Assembly (NCBI GenBank): GCA_001600355.1
Contig: BCJU01000004.1
Coordinates: 1,550,001-1,614,000 of the forward strand
Reading direction: 5' to 3'
DNA length: 64,000 bases
DNA from: Meira nashicola
Lineage: Eukaryota > Basidiomycota > Exobasidiomycetes > Exobasidiales > Brachybasidiaceae
The number at the start of each line of letters is the position of its first letter. The first letter of the stretch is position 1. A model generated the notes under the pieces. It searched no databases. It was not told where the DNA came from and saw only the letters and a program-made list of their open reading frames with translations. The position numbers and the translations under genes were made by a program. Positions 28,201-36,760 of this stretch are shown one piece after another.

Positions 28201-29216
28201 AACGTACAGTAGATTCTTCTCATTTTGTTAGCAATGTTCACTTGCATCATCCACAAACGATTATCGGACAAAATGCACAATTGATCAATCCTACAAATCA
28301 ACCTTCACCTTCAAAGACACCAGCACCTTCGATTTGGTGGACAGGTGCAAGCGTTGGTACACGTTCAACTCGATCAACAGATGAAGATGATAGTAGATCA
28401 CAAAGTAGATCTCCTGAGCAAGAATTACGTAATTCGACAAACAATCTAGAACAAGAACAACAACTTGCCGATTTAAGCAAAGAAGTTAGTGTTGATACGG
28501 ATAATGATGAAGATGAAGATGATGAAGATCCTAGAAGATCTCAATTGGATGATATTCAAGAAGTATCTTCAGAAGAAGCAATGTCTCCTACTCAATCTAA
28601 TTCACCATCACCACCTCGTCAAACTGCTAATGCAGAATTATCAGTGAATACAGATCCAATCTTATACGGTAACAATCTTGCAAGATGGGCAATTAGAAGA
28701 CCTGAACCAGAAGGTTTAAGTGATATTGCAGAAGAAGGAAGTGTTTTAAGTGCAAGCATAACATCAAACGGAGGAGGAGAAGGATCAAGATCTAGAAGTT
28801 TATCACCCGTTGGACAATGGCAAAATGCTGCTACTGTTGAAAATCATTTCTCTGGACCGTCATTAACTGAAGCTGCTACACAGTTTATGATGCAACAACA
28901 AGATCAAACACAATCACAACCATCAACTCATCAATGGCGCTATTTACGTGATGAGATTGGAATGCGTAGTAGAACTGCAGATGATGATGAAGAAGAGGAG
29001 GAAGAAGAAGATGAAGGAAGTAGAGCATTTTCACCGCCGGCAAAGCCACAACCAGGAAGGAGTTTACCTGTTGTTTCGACGACGACAGGAAATGCTGCAC
29101 CACAAATAAGCGAGGAAAATGAAGAAGAAAGTCAATCGGAAGATCCTACAACTCCTGGACCCAGTGGAGCAGTCGGAATTCAAAGAAAGAAGCCAAAAGG
29201 AGATGTTTGGTGGTAA
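25206..29216 (+). CDS. Large alpha/beta hydrolase (hormone-sensitive-lipase type) with a long acidic tail
   Basis: 1336 residues. The first line carries a PPPSY motif (PPxY) within ten residues of the ATG. A hydrophobic region at about 112-150 may anchor it to a membrane. The hydrolase domain has the oxyanion motif HGGG from His348, the nucleophile elbow GDSAGG with Ser435 and a late His792 in GGVHAWPF. These identify the HSL/alpha-beta-hydrolase-3 class, which cleaves acyl esters. The domain is interrupted by long polar inserts between Ser435 and His792. Residues from about 830 on are disordered, Ser/Glu/Asp-rich with several acidic runs. Probably a lipid-droplet or ER esterase, by family analogy. 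The tail of about 500 residues is far beyond the usual family length. Confidence 0.87.
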   Translation: MDDQPPPSYAEVASSSNNNNNHSRTLFKDEKNEMTSRPNMPRQRSRGQIARRNSITRGGDGRAERRKNRKKGMDSDQATSTKAKLATASSRGGKQQQQSRSTERPWLGGLYFTDIIFIAFTYSVNLLRTLGLAELADIIFKGLMYALTKLPFELYRRWSLSIPPHEATLHSRHRAAAKIRKRRRRRQGDKRQINYSTETSSDSDPYDYLSEQPNIFASSKENNPEPEVIDQLSPFHHLVILLSRFACGNFPHLLPRVLFAEETIGPFVYWRTGGGSNAMVQEFTDLTERKIPLLRNDRKSNNTQTSSKQNEDEKSFRAYLLSKDARLPIEVQRANLASRRATTLLYLHGGGFSLGSVAFYAEALLRLRAKIALLESDGPIDAENPAAEARCVAVEYDLSPAARFPQPLLQCLRCYAHLIEVEKIHPDSICLSGDSAGGNLAMAMLLCLDGQMRDEPLLAERDWSTLPMPGKAVLISPWVDLRPTRAHAFSHLRSKRNNSNDLQAENISTSDSENAANVWTEAVAKYDWDFVAAETLLHFAQVYSGVLPLPRRVYGPLGWIAHVCGVLSIEYDSEEESETSKKGFMNPFRALSALSRPSRKLARATHEALNDPLLPRLLGLNMIGTGVQSQSDTVSRYDSITAGFEPLFTPGDRQTDVVNDKSHLYEAIDGPLSSSGADKIGIDQNATRSRLHARQLLDTHPLLSPAIGDWSKIKLKHGCLVTWGERERMAEDIECWVDSLVNQTQQFNFPPSTDTPAPDGQQAQNFNQSAVNDESDEDWVYTAVEKGPGGVHAWPFVSMYLAGSEGERERGLDLMARFVARTRLDVGQHDSKVEEERGRGDKNVSNLGQPFSLPDLDPPHAAPESADEISDSDSVGSMPSDVDLHGLVEEDDGEEEDERIVNIADAVRRAQELGYTDEKVFNNNDDGDGTIRSEDSNVQITPKVSARMIKTSSAPSSSSSSSTSSQRPPFRQLPSAPIEVERGRSRSPRKVVLQTPSAQRTVDSSHFVSNVHLHHPQTIIGQNAQLINPTNQPSPSKTPAPSIWWTGASVGTRSTRSTDEDDSRSQSRSPEQELRNSTNNLEQEQQLADLSKEVSVDTDNDEDEDDEDPRRSQLDDIQEVSSEEAMSPTQSNSPSPPRQTANAELSVNTDPILYGNNLARWAIRRPEPEGLSDIAEEGSVLSASITSNGGGEGSRSRSLSPVGQWQNAATVENHFSGPSLTEAATQFMMQQQDQTQSQPSTHQWRYLRDEIGMRSRTADDDEEEEEEEDEGSRAFSPPAKPQPGRSLPVVSTTTGNAAPQISEENEEESQSEDPTTPGPSGAVGIQRKKPKGDVWW

Positions 29217-29404
29217 AGGTTTCTCTTATATATATATGTATCATACTTTCTCTTTTTTAACAACGGAATACAAATATCAATTTCATCTCGGAAAAGGAAT
29301 GACTATATCCACATTTAGAAGAAGTAAATTAATGAATGATGAACAACGAAAAAAAGAATGTGTGATTGGCAAATAGACAAGAAGAGAAAATGATTGTGAT
29401 GGTT

Positions 29405-31084
29405 TTAGAAAGCATGACTTCGTGGAGGAACAGTGATACTAGGTTGATGGGCAAGACTATTACCTCTACTTCTACCTACTTCCATACTTGGCATTCGTTG
29501 AGGAGAAGCAGTAAGATCGGCAGTTGGTGGAAAAGGTTGCATTGCACTACCGTAAGTAGTTGTTCCAGTATAAGAAGATTGTAAATATTCTTTTTCTGCA
29601 TCATGTGAATTTTGATTTGAAGGTTGTTGAGAATTTGCTGCTTCACGTTCACGATGTTGAGCGATAATTTCTTCTTGTTCTTGTTTTACTTTTGCATCAA
29701 TTATTGCTTGATATTCTTCAACGTTAAATGTATCTAATCTACCAACATGATCTCCATTTGCATCAACTAAAACTTGACATGTTTGACCTGCTCCTGCTTC
29801 ATCTGCATCTTGATCGGGTGCAGCAGTTTCGTATTTCATCCATTTTAGCATTGCATAAAATGCTGCAGTTGCAATTGCAGCTGCATAAGGACCAGCATAA
29901 TAAATCCAAGTATAATGATCAAATTGACCTTGAACGATATCAGGTCCTAAAGTACGTGCAGGGTTAACTGAAGCTCCAGTATAAGGTTGACCTAATAATT
30001 GTGTAATCAAAAGACATAATCCTATTCCAATTGGTGCTAAAAATGTACCACGATGTTTTTCTGCTGCCAACATTAAAACTGTAAAGATAAGTAAAGCACT
30101 CATCAAAAATTCCAACCAAAAGCCTTGATTGATTGTCATTTGAGGATTAAGAGTCGTTCTTGTATTTAATGTATGAGAAGGATATAAACCAACAATTAAA
30201 CCACTTGCTGCAATCGCTCCTAAATATTGTGCAACCGTTAATGCAATAGCACGTTGCCAACCAAATGCACCACTTAATGCTAATGCAACCGTAATTGCAG
30301 GATTTTGAACACCACCTGAAACACGAAAGAAAACCCAAGCTGAAATTGCTAAACTAAAAGCGAAACCAACACTTGAAACTAATAATGCAGTTAAATCATT
30401 TGTGCGTAATCCTGCTTCTTTTTCCATATCTTTTACCGTTGAACAAGTTGAGTTAATCGCTAAAGCAAAGAATAAGAACATACATGTTCCAACGAATTCT
30501 GCTAAAGTTGCAATGATTAAATTCTTCATTGCTAATCTTCTATTCAAAACTTTACGTGAATAAAAATCATAATAATCTTTTGAAGTCCAATGAGAAGGTG
30601 GTTGATTACCACCGTTTGTACCATTCTCGATATCATTTCCACCTTTACCAAATTGTAATTGAGGTGGAATTTTTTCATGAATATTTGTTGGGATTGATCT
30701 CATAAAATGCGGTAATTTTGATTGAATAACTTCTGTCGTATGATCTTGCTTTTCTTTTTCTCCTGAAGGTGCACTTGACATAACACTACCACTACCTACA
30801 TTTTGAAATGATTTTGTACTAATTCTTGTTTTCAATGGTGGTGGTTGCGGGGTTTGAATTGAAATACTTGGCTTACGTGTTGTTGTCGTTGTTTGAAATC
30901 CTGCTGGATAAGATTGTTGAGGTGAAATTGTATTACCTTGATGGTGTTGCGCGTGACCTTGTTGTTGAAGACGATCAAACGAACGTGGCCGACCGTACAA
31001 ATCATTCGTTGGATCGACACTTGATTCCTCATATGGATCTTGTGCGATCGTCATCTCTGGAACGCTTCTTGGAAAGGCGGACAT
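29405..31084 (-). CDS. Aquaporin / MIP-family channel with long cytosolic termini
   Basis: 559 residues. The channel core (about 185-420) has six hydrophobic segments and both NPA boxes: NPAITVA at 261 and NPARTLGPDIV at 374, with the filter-type Arg377 after the second. The His that usually stands shortly before the first NPA is absent (GGVQNPA). The N-terminal extension (about 180 residues, Ser/Gln/Thr-rich) and C-terminal tail (about 140 residues, Gln/Glu-rich, coiled-coil-like near 460) are typical of fungal aquaporins, where tails gate or target the channel. Water versus glycerol selectivity cannot be fixed by eye. Convergent with the hydrolase gene; 188 nt separate their ends. Confidence 0.92.
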   Translation of the reverse strand: MSAFPRSVPEMTIAQDPYEESSVDPTNDLYGRPRSFDRLQQQGHAQHHQGNTISPQQSYPAGFQTTTTTRKPSISIQTPQPPPLKTRISTKSFQNVGSGSVMSSAPSGEKEKQDHTTEVIQSKLPHFMRSIPTNIHEKIPPQLQFGKGGNDIENGTNGGNQPPSHWTSKDYYDFYSRKVLNRRLAMKNLIIATLAEFVGTCMFLFFALAINSTCSTVKDMEKEAGLRTNDLTALLVSSVGFAFSLAISAWVFFRVSGGVQNPAITVALALSGAFGWQRAIALTVAQYLGAIAASGLIVGLYPSHTLNTRTTLNPQMTINQGFWLEFLMSALLIFTVLMLAAEKHRGTFLAPIGIGLCLLITQLLGQPYTGASVNPARTLGPDIVQGQFDHYTWIYYAGPYAAAIATAAFYAMLKWMKYETAAPDQDADEAGAGQTCQVLVDANGDHVGRLDTFNVEEYQAIIDAKVKQEQEEIIAQHREREAANSQQPSNQNSHDAEKEYLQSSYTGTTTYGSAMQPFPPTADLTASPQRMPSMEVGRSRGNSLAHQPSITVPPRSHAF

Positions 31085-32861
31085 ATTTTGGTTGTTGTGT
31101 GGTAAGACAAGAAAGACAATGTCTTTAGAGGTCGACGAAGGAGGGTGAAAGTTTTGATCGAAAAAGATAGGGCGATCATAGCCCTTTTATAGAATTCATT
31201 TCTTTTCTCGATCTTCCCTCCTTTTTCCATCTTGAGAACATTTTCAACGGGCTAAACAAATTTTTAATCTCTTCGTTTAAACAAAAATAGTTTCGATTTC
31301 AATTTATCACGTTAGTCTATTTTTTTTCATGAACGCACATGAAAGTTGACCTCCCGTCACTCCTCCCTCCTGAGAATCTCCTCTTGAATTGTCTCCTACG
31401 CAGGGCTGATGCACTCCTTTATTTGGCCGTCAAATTATAAGAAAAAAAAAGATGAATAACTCCTCATTCATCCCCTCTGCCCTTTCCTTGGGAAATTATG
31501 TCAACTATGTATGCACATTTTCATCATCTTCTTGATCCATTTTAGTTACGCTCGGACTGTGAACCAAGATTAGTTTCAAGTGTCGAAAGAAGAAGGCTAG
31601 AAGAAAAATTTCATTTAAGAAAATGAAACTTAATTGTCAACTCGCAAACTTGCTTTACAGACACATACACATACACCCACATAACTGGTATGATGATATC
31701 TTGATGAGCTTTTGTGATGGACTCCGTGTAGGACGAATCCACACAGAGAGAAAGAGGCCCAGGCACAAACTAAAAGTTGCCTATGCAGCGTAGCGCGTCA
31801 TGGGAACACATCTTCTTCCCGTCTTTTTCTTCCTCTTCTTGGCCTTACGCACCCACTTTGACATCCTTTTACGATCTAAACCGAAAGCACAGGCCTTTGA
31901 TGACGTCCTAACGATCTTTTGCGTCGACTGAATGTAAAGTTGTATAGCCTAAAACGAAAAAGTGGATCGATCCGGTTGAACTAGAATAAGCCAATCAATG
32001 TACTCTTGCGGACCGAGAATAAGAGATCAAAGCGTGAAAAATTGTTCTACCTTTTACCCGCAGCGGTCATGTTCGTCATTCTCATGCTATCTTACTGATA
32101 TGGAGAGAGAGCTTTTTTGGACATGCTAACTTCTAGCTAAAATCATTTCATGCCGAACATGATCTAATTAAAGTATGAATGCATACTTTACTAGAATTGA
32201 TCATTCCCGAAATGTATGATGTATGCATATATTGTGTGCTTTTACGATTTAAAGTTATCTTTTCTTCACTAGACAATCTTTCTCGTTGTTTTCCAATCTA
32301 GGCAAAAGCAAATCATCATCATTATTGTACTTTATTGATCCGCGGAAAGCTTAAATTGCGTTCCAAGTTGATCGAAGCATGTAGCATATGGTAGCTTTAC
32401 CGGTAAGATAGTTCACGACAAACTTGAATCTGGATTTCCATCTACCTCAACTCTGACTGATCCGGATGAAATACCATCATTGAGAATTTTCTTGTCATTC
32501 GAACGCACTCACGTGATGAATTTGCAACACAACCCTTCTTGTGATCATGCACGATCCAATCGAACATCGTATGATCATTCTTTTCTCTCTTCACACAATG
32601 TATGAATGAAAGAATGATCGGATTTACGAATACACATTATTCGGTTGTGGAGGTGTAACGCACGGACGTAAATGGAAAAAGACTGCTGATACGCCCATTT
32701 CCCTGAAATTTAAAATATAACAAGCTAAACAATATCCAAAAGCCGAAAGTTTGCATTGGAAGCATTTATTCGAATACATAACCTCGATTCACACAACGTT
32801 CCTTCCCATCATCATCTTCCTACAGGATTTATCTTTTCCTCCATAGTACTATTATATCAAA
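31085..32861. other. Divergent promoter region, 1.8 kb
   Basis: Separates the divergently transcribed aquaporin and dienelactone hydrolase genes. No coding frame or RNA gene recognised. The aquaporin TATA box is listed separately. An inverted AATGATCG/CGATCATT-like motif recurs near 32570-32620. Confidence 0.55.
31184..31191 (-). promoter_or_regulatory. TATA box of the aquaporin gene
   Basis: TATAAAAG on the minus strand, 100 nt before the ATG at 31084. Confidence 0.55.
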
Positions 32862-33641
32862 ATGGCTTTCTGCTCTCATTGTCTCGATTTGAATGAATTA
32901 ACCGGTAGCCCAAGTGGTTCGGAAACCAAGATCGGAGGTGTTGATACATACGTTGCCAAAGGATCAAACAAACAAGGTGGTATTATTGTTGCAACTGATA
33001 TTTTTGGTTTAAAGATTGTTAATCCAAAAATCGTTGCAGATGAAATTGCAAAACAATCTGGTTTTTCAGTTTACGTACCAGATATTTTCCCAGGTGGAGC
33101 AATTGACGCTCAAGATTTCGTTTTACCAAAACGTGCAAGTGAAGGCGCACCAAGTGAAGATCAAACTTCAAAAAATTTTGAAAATTTCGGTCAATGGATC
33201 GGAAAAAAGAATTCACCCGATCATACATTCCCAATCTTTAAATCCGTAGCTGAAGAAGTGAAAAAGACAAATGGCGGTAAAGTTGGCGGTGTTGGATTTT
33301 GTTATGGTGGAAAATTGGTCGCTTTGGGTGCTTTAGATGGCGTTCTTTCTGCAGGTGCAATTTATCACCCTGCCCTTTTGGAAGCTGAAGAAGCATCAAA
33401 GATTAAAGTACCAATTTTGTTGAACCAAGCTGAATTGGATCCTCTCTTCCAAGGTGAATTGAAAGATGCATGGAACAATAACTTAAAGTCAAACAACGTT
33501 CTCGACAAACGCACAAAAGAATATCCAAACACCGTTCATGGTTTCGGAAGCCGTCCTGATCTCAAGGACGCAAAGGTTAAAGCAGGTCACGAAGAAGCAC
33601 TTAAGAACACTTCAGCCTTTTTCGCAGAAACATTGGCTTAA
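32862..33641 (+). CDS. Dienelactone hydrolase family protein
   Basis: 259 residues, the normal family length. The nucleophile elbow GFCYGG gives Cys147; Asp193 (ELDPLF) and His226 (TVHGF) complete the Cys-Asp-His triad typical of dienelactone hydrolases rather than Ser esterases. The N-terminal motif ATDIFGL and the block VPDIFPGG are also characteristic. No signal peptide, so cytosolic. Members hydrolyse dienelactones in aromatic degradation or act as general carboxymethylenebutenolidase-like enzymes; the natural substrate is unknown and no aromatic-pathway genes are nearby. It ends only 62 nt from the convergent UPF0643-like gene. Confidence 0.92.
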   Translation: MAFCSHCLDLNELTGSPSGSETKIGGVDTYVAKGSNKQGGIIVATDIFGLKIVNPKIVADEIAKQSGFSVYVPDIFPGGAIDAQDFVLPKRASEGAPSEDQTSKNFENFGQWIGKKNSPDHTFPIFKSVAEEVKKTNGGKVGGVGFCYGGKLVALGALDGVLSAGAIYHPALLEAEEASKIKVPILLNQAELDPLFQGELKDAWNNNLKSNNVLDKRTKEYPNTVHGFGSRPDLKDAKVKAGHEEALKNTSAFFAETLA

Positions 33642-33703
33642 AGAGGTATTTTGAATATAAAGACATGAAATAAGGAGACAAAATGTTCAGATCAATAATT
33701 CAA

Positions 33704-34402
33704 TCAATCTTCTTTCCATAATTCTAATCGAATGCGTGATTCGCCTTTAAGTTTTTTGATTGAATAACGTGTAATTTGAACTGATTGATAAGCTTTTTTA
33801 GCAAAAGAATCTGCTTTTGCATGAAAAGGTAATTTTGCGGCTTTAATTGCATCTTGATAAGATTGCCAAATAAAAGTTGTGAAATTAAAACCTGTAATTG
33901 GATCAAGTTGACCTAACCAAAACATTAATAAACCACCTGAACGAATTGCTTCTTCATGATATAATTTATTCACTTCGAATAAACTTAAAGAACCACAATC
34001 ACGTTTACGCTTAGATTGAATTGCAACGGCAAACCAAGTATGTTCATCTTGTAATGGTAAATGGGATAATTGATTCCAATTAAATGACTTTTTGATCAGA
34101 GAAAGTGAAGAACCACTACAAGGAAAACCTTGCTTGTATTTTGTTGAAATGCATTGAAACGAATGCAAAGCTTGCCAAAGATGAAAAGAAGCACGATCGA
34201 TAGAAGGTAAACGAGAACGTGTATAAAGAACACTTTTACTTAATTCCGAATCTGAATGAATTCCTTCTACTCCTGAACTTGCAAATAAGTATTCGAGATT
34301 ATCATCAATAATATCTATATCGACTTCAAATTCATCATTCCCCTTGGCTGGAAGTCGAGATAAGATTGGTTGCATTTTGCGCAGAGGGGTTTTGTTGAAC
34401 AT
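33704..34402 (-). CDS. UPF0643-like protein, shorter tandem copy
   Basis: 232 residues. The C-terminal two thirds matches the upstream neighbour block by block: SRLPSID, FHLWQALH, LPLQDEHTWFAVAIQSKRK, HEEAIRSGGLLMFWLG, TTFIWQSYQDAIKAA and RLELWKED. The pattern (WxxVAFRSKRK, EEAxxSGGLLxYWxG, TxxIWxxxxDAxxA) is what I recall of the fungal UPF0643 family, whose function is unknown. Relative to its neighbour it lacks about 120 N-terminal residues and the linker before the domain is short. Starts at the first ATG. Probably cytosolic or mitochondrial; no targeting signal is convincing. Confidence 0.75.
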   Translation of the reverse strand: MFNKTPLRKMQPILSRLPAKGNDEFEVDIDIIDDNLEYLFASSGVEGIHSDSELSKSVLYTRSRLPSIDRASFHLWQALHSFQCISTKYKQGFPCSGSSLSLIKKSFNWNQLSHLPLQDEHTWFAVAIQSKRKRDCGSLSLFEVNKLYHEEAIRSGGLLMFWLGQLDPITGFNFTTFIWQSYQDAIKAAKLPFHAKADSFAKKAYQSVQITRYSIKKLKGESRIRLELWKED

Positions 34403-34565
34403 TCATAATAATTTTCAAAGGAGTTGTTATATATCTCACACGAGAGTATTGCCATGGATGGATTCAATATCAAGCGCGGGCTAATTTCAGTCATAATATG
34501 CCGGTTGGCCTTGTGTGATGTGATGTGATACGATTGAATGCTATGAATATGTTACAAATGCTGTA

Positions 34566-34590
34566 TGTGTGTGTGTGTATGTGCGTGTGT
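34566..34590. repeat. GT-rich microsatellite
   Basis: Imperfect (GT)n run with ATGTGC interruptions, between the two UPF0643-like genes. Confidence 0.85.
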
Positions 34591-34663
34591 ATGATTGGTT
34601 GACAGGTTTCTCGGCGGGATTCTATGGAGCATGCTCTAGAATCTATTGTCCCTATTGATTTTA

Positions 34664-35836
34664 TTATACCTCTTCTGTCCATTCTTCTAATCGTAATTTG
34701 GTTTCTCCTTTCACCTTTACGATTGCATATCGATTCAATTCAAAACTTTCATAAGCTTTAAAAGCATGAGCAGCAGCACGAGCATGAAGTGGTAAAGCAG
34801 AAGCACGAATTGCATCTTGACGATTTGTCCAAATACAAGTTGCTAAATTATGACCTGTTACGGCATTTGGACTTCCATACCAATACATCAATAAACCGCC
34901 CGAATCAACCGCTTCTTCGTGTGATCTTCTATCGGCTTCGTATAAATTTAAACTTTCACTTCCTACTTTACGTTTTGATCGAAATGCAACACCGTACCAT
35001 GTATATTCATCTTCCACGGGTAAACTTGGAAGTTCTGACCAATTAAAAATCCGCTTTACCAATGCTAATGCACGATCGGAAGCAGTTGATGTTGGAGCAT
35101 TAAATGCTGGGCATTGTGTCTCATCCATTTCATCCGAGATTGGATGTGGTGCTAATTGTGTTTTTGTTTTGCTGTGAACTTTCTTACTTGGATTTGCCTC
35201 ATATCCCTCTGCGTAATCGTTTGAAATACCTCGAAGGCGATGTAATGCATTCCAAAGGTGGTAAGATTCATCATCTAAAACCGGTAAGCGTGCTCGTGTA
35301 TAAGTTACCAAACCGCTCACGTCCGCTTCGGGATGGACGCCAACAGCTTCAATCACATTTGAAGAAGAAAGATAATCTAAACTTCCCCCTTCGGTAGGAT
35401 TAGCGGCAATAGCATCTAATTCTTCTCCTTGTTTCAGTGGAAGGCGTGACATAATCGGCCGTGTTGCCTCACGCGGAACTTCTTCGAATATTTTCAAATC
35501 TTGTATGGATTGTCGAATTGAAGAAGTAGAAGCGATCTGATGTGGATCTGGTGTTGAGAACCAACGATTCCAAGCTTCTTCGTAAGAAAGTGTTGAAGAT
35601 GTAATACCATCATTTTTGAACCACTTTTCCCATGCTTCATTGTATCGTTTTTCGGAAGATGCATGTTCAATGTGTTGCTGATGTTGATGATCATCGGATT
35701 GTAATAAACCAGGAGCGAGCTTAAAGTGAGTCTTTCCCAATTGACCTGGAATCCTTCTACGTGATTGTGCATTGAGAACTTCTTCTACTTCAGAAGAAGC
35801 TCTCTTATGCCTTATGTTCACACCAGCGCTTTGCAT
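34664..35836 (-). CDS. UPF0643-like protein, longer tandem copy
   Basis: 390 residues. The N-terminal part holds a short internal repeat, YNEAWEKWFKNDG (about 64) and YEEAWNRWFSTPD (about 84). The conserved domain (about 190-390) has LWNALHRLRG, EDEYTWYGVAFRSKRK, HEEAVDSGGLLMYWYG, LATCIWTNRQDAIRA and LRLEEWTEEV, shared with the gene just downstream on the same strand. The two form a tandem duplication about 260 nt apart. The domain may be an alpha+beta barrel-like fold, which is inference. Function unknown; family name from recollection of the fungal UPF0643 pattern. Confidence 0.77.
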   Translation of the reverse strand: MQSAGVNIRHKRASSEVEEVLNAQSRRRIPGQLGKTHFKLAPGLLQSDDHQHQQHIEHASSEKRYNEAWEKWFKNDGITSSTLSYEEAWNRWFSTPDPHQIASTSSIRQSIQDLKIFEEVPREATRPIMSRLPLKQGEELDAIAANPTEGGSLDYLSSSNVIEAVGVHPEADVSGLVTYTRARLPVLDDESYHLWNALHRLRGISNDYAEGYEANPSKKVHSKTKTQLAPHPISDEMDETQCPAFNAPTSTASDRALALVKRIFNWSELPSLPVEDEYTWYGVAFRSKRKVGSESLNLYEADRRSHEEAVDSGGLLMYWYGSPNAVTGHNLATCIWTNRQDAIRASALPLHARAAAHAFKAYESFELNRYAIVKVKGETKLRLEEWTEEV

Positions 35837-36760
35837 GATGATGAGTGTTGAGGTATTGTTAATGATGATGATGATGGTGAGTGGGAAAGGTTCACTTGAC
35901 AGGATTCTAGTTCAAATGCATTTCTTTGTTCCGTCTTTTAATCTGGGGCTGAATGAATATATTTCTTAAGAAAGAACTACTCATAACGCAAGTATCTCCG
36001 CCTTTTTTTTCCAAGGGCCAGAAAGAAGAGCTCGGTCCGCTCATTGAGTGCGTGCATACATGCTTAAATTCTCATTTCGTTCCATTCCCCAAAAGAAAGA
36101 GAGAGGAGGTTTAAAAAAAACCTTCATTCCTCCCTTTCCAAGACAAGGATGAATTTCTTGTGTTGGTGGAGAAAGCGTATGGGTTTACTCTGTATGCATG
36201 TATGCTAATATCCGCACGTCATTTCCGGGGATAATTGCTCAATACAATTCAATTCGCACGCAATGCAAGCAGGGGTGGCGTATTAAACTTTTTTTAAATT
36301 TTGTTCCTAGTAATAATTTTTCGGTCTCTTATGCGCCGAGGAAACTTCTAGAGCAAATTTAGCAGGGCACAACGCGATACGCCGCCTAAAAAAACATTCT
36401 TAGGGTACACAGGGAGTTCTGTCAAACTTACGTCCGTAAGCGTTTTAGGCACTCTCTAGAATTAATTCATACGGACGGAAGGGCGTCTAAGGCGTTAATA
36501 TGAGGTTGGTTTCATTGCGTGATCACAAACAGTGACACATCCGCATCCGCATCTACGATTCTGATGAATATGGTTTCGTTTGATCACACGTTCCTCAAAG
36601 GCAACGATTGCCACCATGTGGAGTTCTTCAACTGATGGTAAAACGATGTGAATTGAAAAGAATAACACAATGGAATTCTACAAATTCTGAAAAGATATGG
36701 AAGAGTGTTTGGTATATGTATATCGTGTATATTAGAAGAGAGAGATTCGGGTGGAGAAGA
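35837..36760. other. Intergenic region upstream of the UPF0643-like pair
   Basis: 924 nt. Contains ATG repeats (GATGATGATGATGG near 35865) and a small hairpin, CTTACGTCCGTAAG near 36428. No gene seen. Confidence 0.55.

Noticed and set aside
31085..32861. Possible gene in the 1.8 kb aquaporin to hydrolase gap
   Set aside because: No open frame longer than about 60 codons and no convincing splice-linked exons by eye.
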